Source: Olsenella_K sp051878835
Lineage (GTDB): Bacteria; Actinomycetota; Coriobacteriia; Coriobacteriales; Atopobiaceae
Assembly: GCA_051878835.1 (NCBI GenBank)
Contig: JBJEKW010000077.1
Coordinates: forward strand, 1 to 36,814
Direction: 5' to 3'
Length of the DNA stretch: 36,814 bases
Part shown: one piece after another, positions 6,726 through 14,826 of the stretch
Position numbering within the stretch: position 1 is the stretch's first letter
Layout of the letters: each line of letters begins with the position of its first letter
The notes under the pieces: model-generated
Seen by the model: only the letters and a program-made list of their open reading frames with translations
What the model was told of the DNA's origin: nothing
Databases searched by the model: none
Translations under genes and position numbers: made by a program

Positions 6726-8583
6726 GTGGTGCAGGCGAACGATAGGCGTCGCACGCCAACCGACAGGCCGTCTAGCAGGCCTTCCGGCACACCGTCGGGC
6801 AGGACGGGGTCGTCCGCGTACGTCCGTGGCGGGGGTGCGCCATCGTCACCGTCCAAGGGTCGACCCCATCAGCGTACGGGCGAGCTGCCTCGCATAGACG
6901 GCGCCCGCTACCTGGACAGCACTGGTCCCCTTCCCAAGACATCCGAGCTCCAGAAGCGCCTGCGCGCAGATGAGCGCGCCGACGAGGCCGCAGAGCAGCC
7001 TCGCGCAACGCGCATCCCAGAGCCACTGCACAAGCGCCCTCGTGATGCCAGCGGCAGGACCATGGGACTGCCGCGCATCGACGCCAAGCAGATTCGAGCA
7101 GAGGAACGCGCACAGGCCAGGCAGGCCGAGCAGGACGCGCAGGGCTCGCTATGCTCCAGGCTGGGCTTTGGTTCTCACGGGCATGCGGCTGGCGAAACCC
7201 AGCAGCGCTCCAGCTCTGACGAGACGCGCCGCCTGAATGCTCGGGCCACCCGTTCCGTCGGTGCTGACGGAACGGGCGCTGCGGATCGCATGGGCTCTAC
7301 GAGCAGGACCGCGGCGCTCGCGTCCGGCACTTGCGCAAATTCGGCCCGCATGCGCGGAGGCTCTTCTCGCAATCGCTATGATGGCGCGCAGGCGCAGATG
7401 CGTGTCGGCTCGTCGCAGCGCCGACAGTCCGCACATGCGCATCGCGCGGGGGACTCCGTGGCCATGCGTTGCGAGGACCTGTCGCGNNNNNNNNNNNNNN
7501 NNNNNNNNNNNNNNNNNNNNNNNNNNNNNNNNNNNNNNNNNNNNNNNNNNNNNNNNNNNNNNNNNNNNNNNNNNNNNNNNNNNNNNGCGCGAGCAGATGC
7601 GCGAGCAAGCCCGCGAGCAGGGCTACGCGTCTGGCGGCACCGTCGCCCAGGAGCGCACGGGCCAGATTCGCGCGAACCAGCGCCGCTCCGGGCAGGGCTA
7701 TCCGGCCGAGCGCCACGCGGGCCGTACCCGCACCGACCAGGGCCGCACGGCTCAGTGCCGCGTCGACCAGGCCTACGCCAACCGTGCCCGTTCTAACCAA
7801 GGCCGTCCCGGACAGCCTGGCTCTGCCCGTTCCCAGCGCGGCGGAAGGCCCAGCCGCCAGCAGTCCCTGCCCCTGCCGGTGATGGTGGGCATCGGGTTCG
7901 TGGCGCTGGCCGTGGTCCTGGTGCTGGTGGCATGGGGCTGCTCCAGCATGGCAGCGCAGCAGGCCCAAGAGCAGGCGCAGCAGGAGCAGGCCCAGGAGCA
8001 GACGCAGGAGGAGACCCTGCCCACCGACCTCAGTGGCGTGACGGAGGGCACCTACTACATCGAGCTCTCGGGCGTCCAGTCCTCTGAGCTCGTGCTGTCG
8101 GCAACGGGCGCCGAGGACGCCGACGCCTACACCGTGGTCCAGCTGGGTACGATGGGCTATGGCGCCTCGAAGCAGCGGCTGAAGCTGACCATCGTGGACT
8201 CCGACAGCTGCACGCTCTCGACGGAGGCCGGCCTGTATCTGGATGCCGGCGACCCCACGGCCAGTGCGGGGCTGCGCCTGTACGCCAACCAGGCCAACGA
8301 CTCCGATGGCCAGAAGTGGCAGATCCAAAGCGCCAGCGGCGGGTATCGCATCGTCAGCAAGTCCACGGGCCGCGCAATCGAGGCGTCCTCGACCGAGCTG
8401 GGCGCCGAGCTGGTGACCGGCGACGTCGACGACTCCAAGGCCTCGCAGGTGTTCCGCTTTGTCCAGACGAACCCGTCGGACAGCACCGGCAGCTCTACCG
8501 GCTCTGACGGTAGCTCCACCAACGGTGGATCCGGCTCGTCCGACTCGAGCTCCGACTCATCCAGCCAGGGCAGTTCCGACTAG
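6726..8583 (+). CDS. membrane protein with basic cytoplasmic region and extracellular ricin-type domain (interrupted by gap)
   Basis: Starts at GTG 6726 (or the adjacent GTG 6729) after GGAGGGGG (6712-6719). About 250 residues of Arg/Ser/Gln/Ala-rich, strongly basic and probably disordered sequence are visible before the gap. They contain two LPRID motifs (in GELPRIDGARYLD and MGLPRIDAKQI). After the gap come tandem REQ-type repeats, a basic stretch, one membrane helix (beginning LPVMVGIGFVALAVVLVLVA, coding about 7873-7935), a Gln/Glu-rich stalk, and a ricin-type beta-trefoil-like domain (GLYLDAGD, QKWQI, YRIVSKSTGRAIE). A Ser/Gly/Asp-rich tail ends the protein. The upstream and downstream parts are in different frames across the 100 N, as expected if the true gap is not 100 bp. 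Carbohydrate or surface binding is inferred. The SGNH gene follows by 40 bp. Confidence 0.75.
7487..7586. other. assembly gap (100 N) inside the ricin-domain gene
   Basis: A default-size gap where the sequence resumes in a tandem repeat (GCGCGAGCAG-like, coding REQ). Reading frames on the two sides differ by one, so the stated length is wrong or the joins are imprecise. Confidence 0.97.
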
Positions 8584-8623
8584 ACTGTTCAACGACTAGG
8601 CCACACGGAAAGAAGGGCATGCT

Positions 8624-9781
8624 TTGTTGGGGCACGACACAGATGAACGACACGCGGCCCCAGCCAAGGCCCGGGGCTCGAGGTCCGCGCAGAACGCCGA
8701 CCCCACGCGGGGCACGAATCCCTCGCAGGCCAAGAAGCCCGCGCACGACGCGAGATTCGCGCGGCACGCGAAGCCAGCGCACCTGCGCGAAGACCAGCGC
8801 AGCCACCGTGGCAGGTTCATCGCACCGCTGGTGGTTGCCCTGGTGGTCATCCTGGCGGTGACCCTCGCGGCGACCTTCGTCCCAGGCTTCAATGGCCCTT
8901 CTTCCCTGACCAAATGGGTTCGCTCGCTGACGGGCTCAGGCGAGCAGGCGTCTGCCGGCTCGAGGAACCGTCCCGCGGACGGCGCCTTGGGCGAGGACGC
9001 GTCCAGCGAGGGCGCGGACGCCAGCTCCGACGGCTCGAGCTCCACATCGACCGACGACACCGGCAGTACCGGTTCCGGCGACGCGCAGGCCTCCATCGAC
9101 CTGGAGCATCCCGACGCCTCGACCTTCTACAAGATGGTCCAGGCCGGCCAGGTGTCCTCCATCCGGCTGATCGGCGACTCCATCACGGAGGGCTACCTGA
9201 CCGACGGCTACACGTATGTGGCCGACGGGTCCAACGGAGCCCAGGTGGTGTACGACATCGCGGGACAGACCAGCTACGAGCCCACGACGACGGCAATCGA
9301 CTGGGCCAACGAGTTTCGCGACTGGGCCACCAACCACGGCGTTGCGACGTTCGTGAACGCGGGCGTGGGCGGAAAACAGATGAGCGACCTGGCCTCCGAC
9401 GTGGACGGCTGGGCACGGGGCGATGCCGACGTCATCTTTGTCTGCCTGGGCACGAACGACGCCGCGTACGGCACGGCGGAGCAGTACCGCCAGGCGTGCG
9501 AGACGGCCCTTCCGGCGCTGCAGAGCCGCTGCAAGCTGCTGGTGGTCATGTCTCCCATCACCGACCTGCGCTGGCAGAACGGCACGTACCCCATCACGAC
9601 GCCCATCAGCCAGATGGCGGCGGTGCTGCAGGAGGTGTGCCAGGAGCACGACATCGTGTACCTGGACATGCAGAACGCGGTCAGCGCAGATAACTTCAAC
9701 GCGGACGGCCTGCACCCCACCAGCGCTGGGTCCACGCAGATTTGGGAGTCGCTGCGCCAGCAGCTGTCGCTGGACGCGTAG
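8624..9781 (+). CDS. membrane-anchored SGNH/GDSL hydrolase
   Basis: 385 residues: basic cytoplasmic N-terminus (1-62), one membrane helix (about 66-86), acidic Ser/Asp linker (about 105-165), then an SGNH hydrolase domain (170-385). Catalytic blocks are visible: block I GDSIT with Ser 186, block II Gly in GVGGKQ (247-252), block III GTND with Asn 278, and block V DGLHPT with Asp 361 and His 364. Such enzymes remove acyl groups from polysaccharides or lipids; an extracellular deacetylase or esterase acting on cell-wall or dietary glycans is inferred. The start is TTG 8624, six bases after AGAAGGG (8611-8617); the nearby ATG 8619 is in another frame that stops early. It shares its architecture (basic tail, helix, acidic linker, domain) with the preceding gene, so both probably act outside the same membrane. 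Confidence 0.85.
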   Translation: MLGHDTDERHAAPAKARGSRSAQNADPTRGTNPSQAKKPAHDARFARHAKPAHLREDQRSHRGRFIAPLVVALVVILAVTLAATFVPGFNGPSSLTKWVRSLTGSGEQASAGSRNRPADGALGEDASSEGADASSDGSSSTSTDDTGSTGSGDAQASIDLEHPDASTFYKMVQAGQVSSIRLIGDSITEGYLTDGYTYVADGSNGAQVVYDIAGQTSYEPTTTAIDWANEFRDWATNHGVATFVNAGVGGKQMSDLASDVDGWARGDADVIFVCLGTNDAAYGTAEQYRQACETALPALQSRCKLLVVMSPITDLRWQNGTYPITTPISQMAAVLQEVCQEHDIVYLDMQNAVSADNFNADGLHPTSAGSTQIWESLRQQLSLDA

Positions 9782-10069
9782 GCACGCAAGGCCGGCGTGG
9801 CGCGCGGGTGCCAGGTTCCTGCTATCGTCGTCCGCGCAACGCCGTGTGCAGGGTCTCTACAAAACCAGCATGACCCCTCGACAGAATCGGCCAATTTTTG
9901 TAACATGCGTATGTTTGGCCCCAAGGTTCTCCCAAGTCGGAGCGGCTTCTGGTGTGGCACCTGCACGGCCATCTAGCAGCAAGTCAAAGTGCCCCAGCGG
10001 CATGCTGAGCGGACGGCGAGGGAGCCGTGTCCCGTGCGCAGCATTCCAGCAGGCAAGAAGGAGATGTGC

Positions 10070-10873
10070 ATGTCCGGACACTCTAAGTGGGCAACCACGA
10101 AGCACAAGAAGGCAGCTATCGACGCCAAGCGCTCTGCGCTCTTCTCCAAGCACTCGCGCAACATCACCGTTGCGGCCCGTACCGGCGGCGATCCCAACCC
10201 CGACAACAACGCCTCGCTGGCCGCCGCTATCGCGCGTGCCCGCATGGTCTCCATGCCCAACGCAAAGATTCAGGCTGCCATCGACAAGGCCTTCGGCACC
10301 GGCGCGGAGGCCGTCGTGTACAAGGAGGTCACCTACGAGGGCTACGGCCCCGCTGGCATCGCCCTGTACGTCGAGTGCCTGACCGACAACCTCAACCGCA
10401 CGGCTGCCGACGTCCGTTCCGCCTTCACGCACGCTGGTGGCAACCTGGGCACCTCCGGCTCCGTCGCCTTCCAGTTCGAGCGCAAGGGCGCCATCGCCGT
10501 CGAGAAGGTCATCGTCTCCGACGAGAAGAAGGTCCCCGACAAGGAGAACGCCGTCGACGAGGACGAGTTCATGATGGCCGTCGCCGAGGCCGGCGGCGAG
10601 GACTACAAGGACGAGGGCGACGAGTGGATCGTCACCACCGCATACGACCAGCTGCAGTCCGTGCAGAAGGGCCTGGAGGACCAGGGCATCATCGTTAAGG
10701 GCTCCGAGCTCACCATGATCCCGACCAACCCCACCGAGGTCGACCTGGCCGACGCAAAGAAGGTCCAGCGTCTGATCGACCGCCTGGAGGAGCTGGACGA
10801 CGTGCAGAACGTCTACAGCACCATGACCTACAGCGACGAGGTCGCCGAGGCCCTGGAGAACGACGAGGACTAG
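10070..10873 (+). CDS. yebC: YebC/TACO1 family protein
   Basis: 267 residues. The N-terminus MSGHSKWATTKHKK and the block AIARARMVSMPNAKIQAAI are diagnostic for YebC. Members bind the ribosome or act as transcriptional regulators; recent work links them to relief of ribosome stalling at proline stretches, so a translation role is likely. The usual length is about 240-250; the extra length comes from an acidic segment (about 165-190, with DKENAVDEDEF and GGEDYKDEGDE). ATG 10070 has AAGGAG (10058-10063) six bases upstream, which rules out earlier in-frame starts. It is preceded by 288 bp without a gene and followed by a terminator, so it is a single-gene unit. Confidence 0.93.
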   Translation: MSGHSKWATTKHKKAAIDAKRSALFSKHSRNITVAARTGGDPNPDNNASLAAAIARARMVSMPNAKIQAAIDKAFGTGAEAVVYKEVTYEGYGPAGIALYVECLTDNLNRTAADVRSAFTHAGGNLGTSGSVAFQFERKGAIAVEKVIVSDEKKVPDKENAVDEDEFMMAVAEAGGEDYKDEGDEWIVTTAYDQLQSVQKGLEDQGIIVKGSELTMIPTNPTEVDLADAKKVQRLIDRLEELDDVQNVYSTMTYSDEVAEALENDED

Positions 10874-10929
10874 TCCTCGGGGCGGCCGGGTTTCGACCTG
10901 GCGGTTCTTCTTGCATAGCGCAATGCCAC

Positions 10930-10960
10930 GGGGCGCCGTCTTTGGACGGCGTCCCGTTTT
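10930..10960 (+). terminator. intrinsic terminator after yebC
   Basis: An 11-bp stem (GGGGCGCCGTC 10930-10940 with GACGGCGTCCC 10945-10955, one G-T pair), loop TTTG, then GTTTT. Confidence 0.85.
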
Positions 10961-11038
10961 GGTCGGGATGCAGGGGGCACTACACAAACGCCATGCGTGT
11001 GAGGTAATGTTTTGGTACACGCAGCAGAAGGGAAGCAC

Positions 11039-12541
11039 ATGGCAGCAAGGGGCAGGACCAGCATCGCGGCCGTAAAGTCGCTCGTGCGCAGGGGCGACGA
11101 GGCACTGGCGGCGCAGGATTGGGACGGGGCCGTCGACTACTACGATCGCGCGCTCGACTCCGACGAGGGCAATGCCGACCTGCTGCTGAGGCTGTTCCTG
11201 GCCAACCATCACCTTTTGAACGTGGACGAGCTGCAGGGCGTCGCCCACCAGATAGTGGAGGAGACCCCCAGCCAGAAGACCCCGCTGGCCCGCGTGCTCT
11301 ACGACGAGGCCCTGGAGGGCTACGTGGCCGAGGACGACCTGGTGCGGCTGCTGCACATGGGCCCGCTGCCCCAGCCCGTGCCCGCTCCCCAGCCAGACGA
11401 GGCTCCGGAGGACCAGTCTGACGCTGAGGCCGCTCCGGTTTCAGAGGATGCAGACGGCCAGCTGGCAGCGGATGACGGCCTGGTTGCGCCTGATGGCGCG
11501 CGCGCCGCAGAGGTTGGCCAGCACGATGCGGTCCAGCCTGCGACCCTGCAGTCCGAGGCGTCCCCGTCTGACGCCCGGGCCGACGAACCCATCGATGGAG
11601 CTGCGACTCAGCGGAATGATGCGGCCCACACCACGGTGGATGCGCCCGAAGGCGCGCAGGCCCCAGACGCGGCTGCCCAGAGCCAGGCGTCGTCCGCGCC
11701 GACCGCGGCCCCGTCTGCAAACGACGCGGCGCAGCCTGCCGCCGAGGCGCCGAACCCCGTCGACCCCTCCGTTCCCGCCTGCCCGTACCAGGAGCGCCTG
11801 ACGAACCTGCGCCTCTCGCGCGACGCGTTCGAGCGCACGTTCGAAGACGAGCTGTGGCGGGCCGCCTACGAGGACGGCGGGCTCGAGCAGCGCCGCCACA
11901 TGGAGCGCGCGCACGCCGACGCGGACGCCGTACTTGGCCAGGCCTTCAGCCAGGAGCGCCAGCTGCTGGCTTCCATGTGCCAGCGCGCCCGCGTGCGCGT
12001 GCCGCGCATCCAGCGCATCACGAAGGCGGCGCTGCAGTCGTGCGACCAGGCGCTGGACGCGTTTCGCTCCGACTCGGGCAACCGCCGCCAGGAGGTCTCG
12101 AACGAGTTCTCGTACCTGGGCGGCAACCTGCGCACCGCGCAGGCCACGCTGTGGGTGGGTGTCGCGCTCGTGGTCATCAGCGTGGTGCTGCTGGGCATGG
12201 CCATCATCCCGCACGGCGCCTCGGTGCAGAACAACACATTCGCGGCCTATCCGGAGTACTTCGTGCCTCTGGGCATCCTGGTGGGCCTGGTGGGCGTGGT
12301 GCTGCTGGTGCTGAGGTCGCTCCTGGTGCGCTCCAACCGCAACGCCATGGACCAGCAGCAGGCCAGCACCGGCGCCACCGACACGTCCATCCTGCGCGAC
12401 GCCGACCTGCTGGACTCAAAGGTCGCCGCGGTGCGTGCGCGCTGCCATGCGCTGGAGGGCTTTGCGCTGGACGCCTCCGACGACGACTTCGAGGCGGCCT
12501 GCGCCGACCTGGACTCCGCCGTGAAGGCGCTGGGCCAGTAG
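11039..12541 (+). CDS. TPR-like membrane protein of unknown function
   Basis: 500 residues. The N-terminal 80 residues resemble a tetratricopeptide repeat (RRGDEALAAQDWDGAVDYYD, then a second helical pair). A long Ala/Pro/Asp/Gln-rich low-complexity region (about 110-245) follows, then a helical and probably coiled-coil region (about 250-365). Two membrane helices (about 371-391 and 409-428) have a short loop between them, and a C-terminal cytoplasmic helical tail ends the protein. Both large hydrophilic parts should lie in the cytoplasm. I do not recognise the family beyond the TPR resemblance; a scaffold role is possible. ATG 11039 is chosen because AGAAGGGA (11025-11032) precedes it. It is bounded by terminators on both sides, so it is transcribed alone. 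Confidence 0.75.
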   Translation: MAARGRTSIAAVKSLVRRGDEALAAQDWDGAVDYYDRALDSDEGNADLLLRLFLANHHLLNVDELQGVAHQIVEETPSQKTPLARVLYDEALEGYVAEDDLVRLLHMGPLPQPVPAPQPDEAPEDQSDAEAAPVSEDADGQLAADDGLVAPDGARAAEVGQHDAVQPATLQSEASPSDARADEPIDGAATQRNDAAHTTVDAPEGAQAPDAAAQSQASSAPTAAPSANDAAQPAAEAPNPVDPSVPACPYQERLTNLRLSRDAFERTFEDELWRAAYEDGGLEQRRHMERAHADADAVLGQAFSQERQLLASMCQRARVRVPRIQRITKAALQSCDQALDAFRSDSGNRRQEVSNEFSYLGGNLRTAQATLWVGVALVVISVVLLGMAIIPHGASVQNNTFAAYPEYFVPLGILVGLVGVVLLVLRSLLVRSNRNAMDQQQASTGATDTSILRDADLLDSKVAAVRARCHALEGFALDASDDDFEAACADLDSAVKALGQ

Positions 12542-12607
12542 GCCCTTCCTGCCCACGCGGGCCAGAAGAACATGCCAAGAAGAACACGCTTCTAGCAGCA
12601 AAAACAT

Positions 12608-12638
12608 GGCCCCGCGGCGATGCCCGCGGGGCCTTTCT
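12608..12638. terminator. bidirectional terminator between convergent genes
   Basis: A 10-bp perfect stem (GGCCCCGCGG 12608-12617 with CCGCGGGGCC 12624-12633) has TTTCT on the plus side and TGTTTTTGC on the minus side. It serves the TPR-like gene and the choloylglycine-hydrolase gene. Confidence 0.85.
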
Positions 12639-12698
12639 CGTGAGGGGCGCATCTGTCGAAGGCTCGGCGTTTGGCCGGGGGCCAACACCCTTGGGACC

Positions 12699-13673
12699 CT
12701 ACTGCTGCTGCACCTGCACCAGCTGCGAGCCCTTTGTGTCGTAGTCGCCCATGCGGACGCTGCGGATGGCGGGGTCGTCGTAGGTGCTCCAGTAGTAGGT
12801 GTCGCTGGCGGCGCTGAAGCATCCGGTATAGATGGTCTTCTCGAACGCGCCGTCCGCCATGGCCGCGCAGCCGTCCACCATGGCGACGCCGCCCAGGCTG
12901 TGGAAGGCGCGGCTGACGCTTTGGGCCTCGGTCTTCTGCTGCGGGTAGTTGGCGTTGATGTAGGCTATGCGCACGAAGCGCGACGTGGAGTAGTAGTCGC
13001 CGGGGATGCCGCGCATGAGCGAGCCCGAGCCAAAGGGCAGGAGCTTCGCCTGCGTCCACGTGGCGCCGTCGGCGGGAAAGGCCGAGCTGGCGCCGATGTA
13101 GTTGCGCAGGTTCTCCAGATGCCAGCCAAAGCCGGGCTGGTTCGTCAGCACGTCGGGCGTGTCGTCGTACACGTGCATGCCGTCGGCGCGGTACTCGACC
13201 ACGATGGACTGGTGGGCGTCCGCCACGATCCAGTGCAGCATGCTGACGGGCAGGTTCGGGTTCACGGGCGTGCCCACGATGGCCACCTGTGCCAGGGCGT
13301 CCTTCACCTGCTGCACGGTCTCGTGCCCGGCGCACACCCACAGCGGGAACTCGTAGCTGGTGACGTTGGTCTTTACCTGGACGGGCTCGGGGGCGTAGCT
13401 GGCGTAGCCCGGGAAGTTGAGCCCGGCCACGGCCAGGCCCGCGTCGTTTCCGCAGTCGAAGTACAGGGGCACGGGCACGCCCTTGGCGTCATCCTGCACG
13501 ATGCCCATGCCGATGATGGGATGCGCCACATGGGTGGTGGCACCAAAGGGCGAGCTGGGCTGGTAGCCCGTAGGCGTTATGACCACGTGCTCGCCGTAGC
13601 TGAAGGTCCAGTCAAGGTTTCGTGCCAGGTACGAGTTTCCGGACGCGTCGGTAAAGTGAACTGCGGTGCACAT
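12699..13673 (-). CDS. choloylglycine hydrolase family (bile salt hydrolase / penicillin V acylase)
   Basis: 324 residues. An N-terminal nucleophile hydrolase that cleaves the amide of conjugated bile acids or related N-acyl compounds such as penicillin V or acyl-homoserine lactones. Cys 2 (MCTAVHF) becomes the catalytic N-terminus after Met removal. Arg 18 and Asp 21 (ARNLDW), Asn 85 (GLNFPG), Asn 178 (VLTNQPGF) and Arg 232 (TSRFVR) match the expected catalytic set. The segments MRGIPGDYYSTSRFVR and LGGVAMVDG favour the bile-salt-hydrolase branch. There is no signal peptide, as is usual for intracellular bacterial enzymes. The start is fixed by AAAGGAG on the minus strand and by the need for Cys at position 2. 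It is a single gene, divergent from rfbA. Substrate choice (glyco- or tauro-conjugates) cannot be read from sequence alone. Confidence 0.9.
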   Translation of the reverse strand: MCTAVHFTDASGNSYLARNLDWTFSYGEHVVITPTGYQPSSPFGATTHVAHPIIGMGIVQDDAKGVPVPLYFDCGNDAGLAVAGLNFPGYASYAPEPVQVKTNVTSYEFPLWVCAGHETVQQVKDALAQVAIVGTPVNPNLPVSMLHWIVADAHQSIVVEYRADGMHVYDDTPDVLTNQPGFGWHLENLRNYIGASSAFPADGATWTQAKLLPFGSGSLMRGIPGDYYSTSRFVRIAYINANYPQQKTEAQSVSRAFHSLGGVAMVDGCAAMADGAFEKTIYTGCFSAASDTYYWSTYDDPAIRSVRMGDYDTKGSQLVQVQQQ

Positions 13674-13911
13674 GCGCTTCTCCTTTGGATGGGTAGTCCG
13701 AGTGGACACTGACGTTCCTACCCTCGACGCCGCGCGACACGAGCGATGGCTTTCGTTTGGGCAAAAATACGAAAGCCCAATCCGTCGACGGCGCACCTAT
13801 GCCCTCCAACTGCGGCGTTGTGGTGTGCGTCTGCCGGGAGGCTCCAGGCACAACGTTGCTGATGCTAGTATGAATGACGTATGCGAACACACCCTACCCT
13901 TGGGAGCCACG

Positions 13912-14823
13912 ATGAAGGGAATCATCCTGGCGGGAGGCTCTGGAACGCGCCTGTACCCGCTGACCACGGTCACCAGCAAGCAGCTGCTGCCCGTGTACGA
14001 CAAGCCGATGGTCTACTACCCGCTGTCGACGCTCATGCTGGCCGGCATCAGGGACATCCTGATCATCTCGACCCCGCGCGACCTGCCGAACTTCCGGCGC
14101 CTGCTGCGCGACGGGTCCGACTTCGGCATCAGCCTGAGCTACGCCGAGCAGCCCGAGCCCAACGGCCTGGCGCAGGCCTTCGTCATCGGCGCCGACTTCA
14201 TCGGCGGCGAGCCGTGCGCGCTCGTGCTGGGCGACAACATCTTCTACGGCAACGGCCTCACGCGGCTGCTGCGCCGCGCGGTGCGCTCGGCGCAGGGCGG
14301 CCGCTCCACGGTGTTCGGCTACCGCGTGGACGACCCCGAGCGCTTCGGCGTGGTGGAGTTCGACCGCGACTACAACGCCATCTCCATCGAGGAGAAGCCC
14401 GCCCACCCAAAGAGCAACTACGCCGTCACGGGCCTGTACTTCTACGACTCGCGCGTCACGCAGCTGGCGCGGCAGGTGCGCCCCTCGGCCCGTGGCGAGT
14501 ACGAGATCACCGACCTCAACCGCCTGTACCTGGAGGACGGCACGCTGGACGTGTGCACCCTTGGCCGCGGCTTCGCGTGGCTGGACACCGGCACCATGGA
14601 GTCGCTGTACGAGGCGGGCGAGTTCGTGCGCACGGTCGAGCGCGCGCAGGACCTGCCCGTCAGCGTGCCAGAGGAGATAGCCTTCGAGAACGGCTGGGTC
14701 TCCCGCGAGCGCCTGCTGGAGTGCGCCGCCCGCTACGGCAAGAGCACGTACGGCCAGCACCTGAAGGAGGTGGCCGAGGGCAAGATCGTCCCCGACCGAC
14801 ACGGCGAGGGCATGGAGGACTAG
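13912..14823 (+). CDS. rfbA: glucose-1-phosphate thymidylyltransferase
   Basis: 303 residues. First step of dTDP-L-rhamnose synthesis: dTTP plus glucose-1-phosphate gives dTDP-glucose. The nucleotide-binding signature GGSGTRLYPLT (8-18), SKQLLPVYDKPMVYYPL (22-38), the sugar-binding LVLGDNIFYG and the C-terminal GFAWLDTGT are all present. The length fits the family exactly. ATG 13912 has GGGAG at 13902-13906; an earlier in-frame ATG lies in the intergenic region and lacks support. It is the first gene of rfbA-rfbCD-rfbB and is 3 bases from the next gene. Rhamnose made here probably feeds cell-wall polysaccharides attached by the LCP protein further downstream. Confidence 0.96.
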   Translation: MKGIILAGGSGTRLYPLTTVTSKQLLPVYDKPMVYYPLSTLMLAGIRDILIISTPRDLPNFRRLLRDGSDFGISLSYAEQPEPNGLAQAFVIGADFIGGEPCALVLGDNIFYGNGLTRLLRRAVRSAQGGRSTVFGYRVDDPERFGVVEFDRDYNAISIEEKPAHPKSNYAVTGLYFYDSRVTQLARQVRPSARGEYEITDLNRLYLEDGTLDVCTLGRGFAWLDTGTMESLYEAGEFVRTVERAQDLPVSVPEEIAFENGWVSRERLLECAARYGKSTYGQHLKEVAEGKIVPDRHGEGMED

Positions 14824-14826
14824 CGC

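Noticed and set aside
9889..9920. GGCCAA/TTGGCC inverted repeat before yebC
   Set aside because: Six-base arms around a 20-base loop are weak and no terminator or riboswitch pattern fits.
10070..10873. Acidic insertion in YebC as a novel domain
   Set aside because: The extra 20-25 residues look like a loop expansion rather than a domain, and may be normal in the class.
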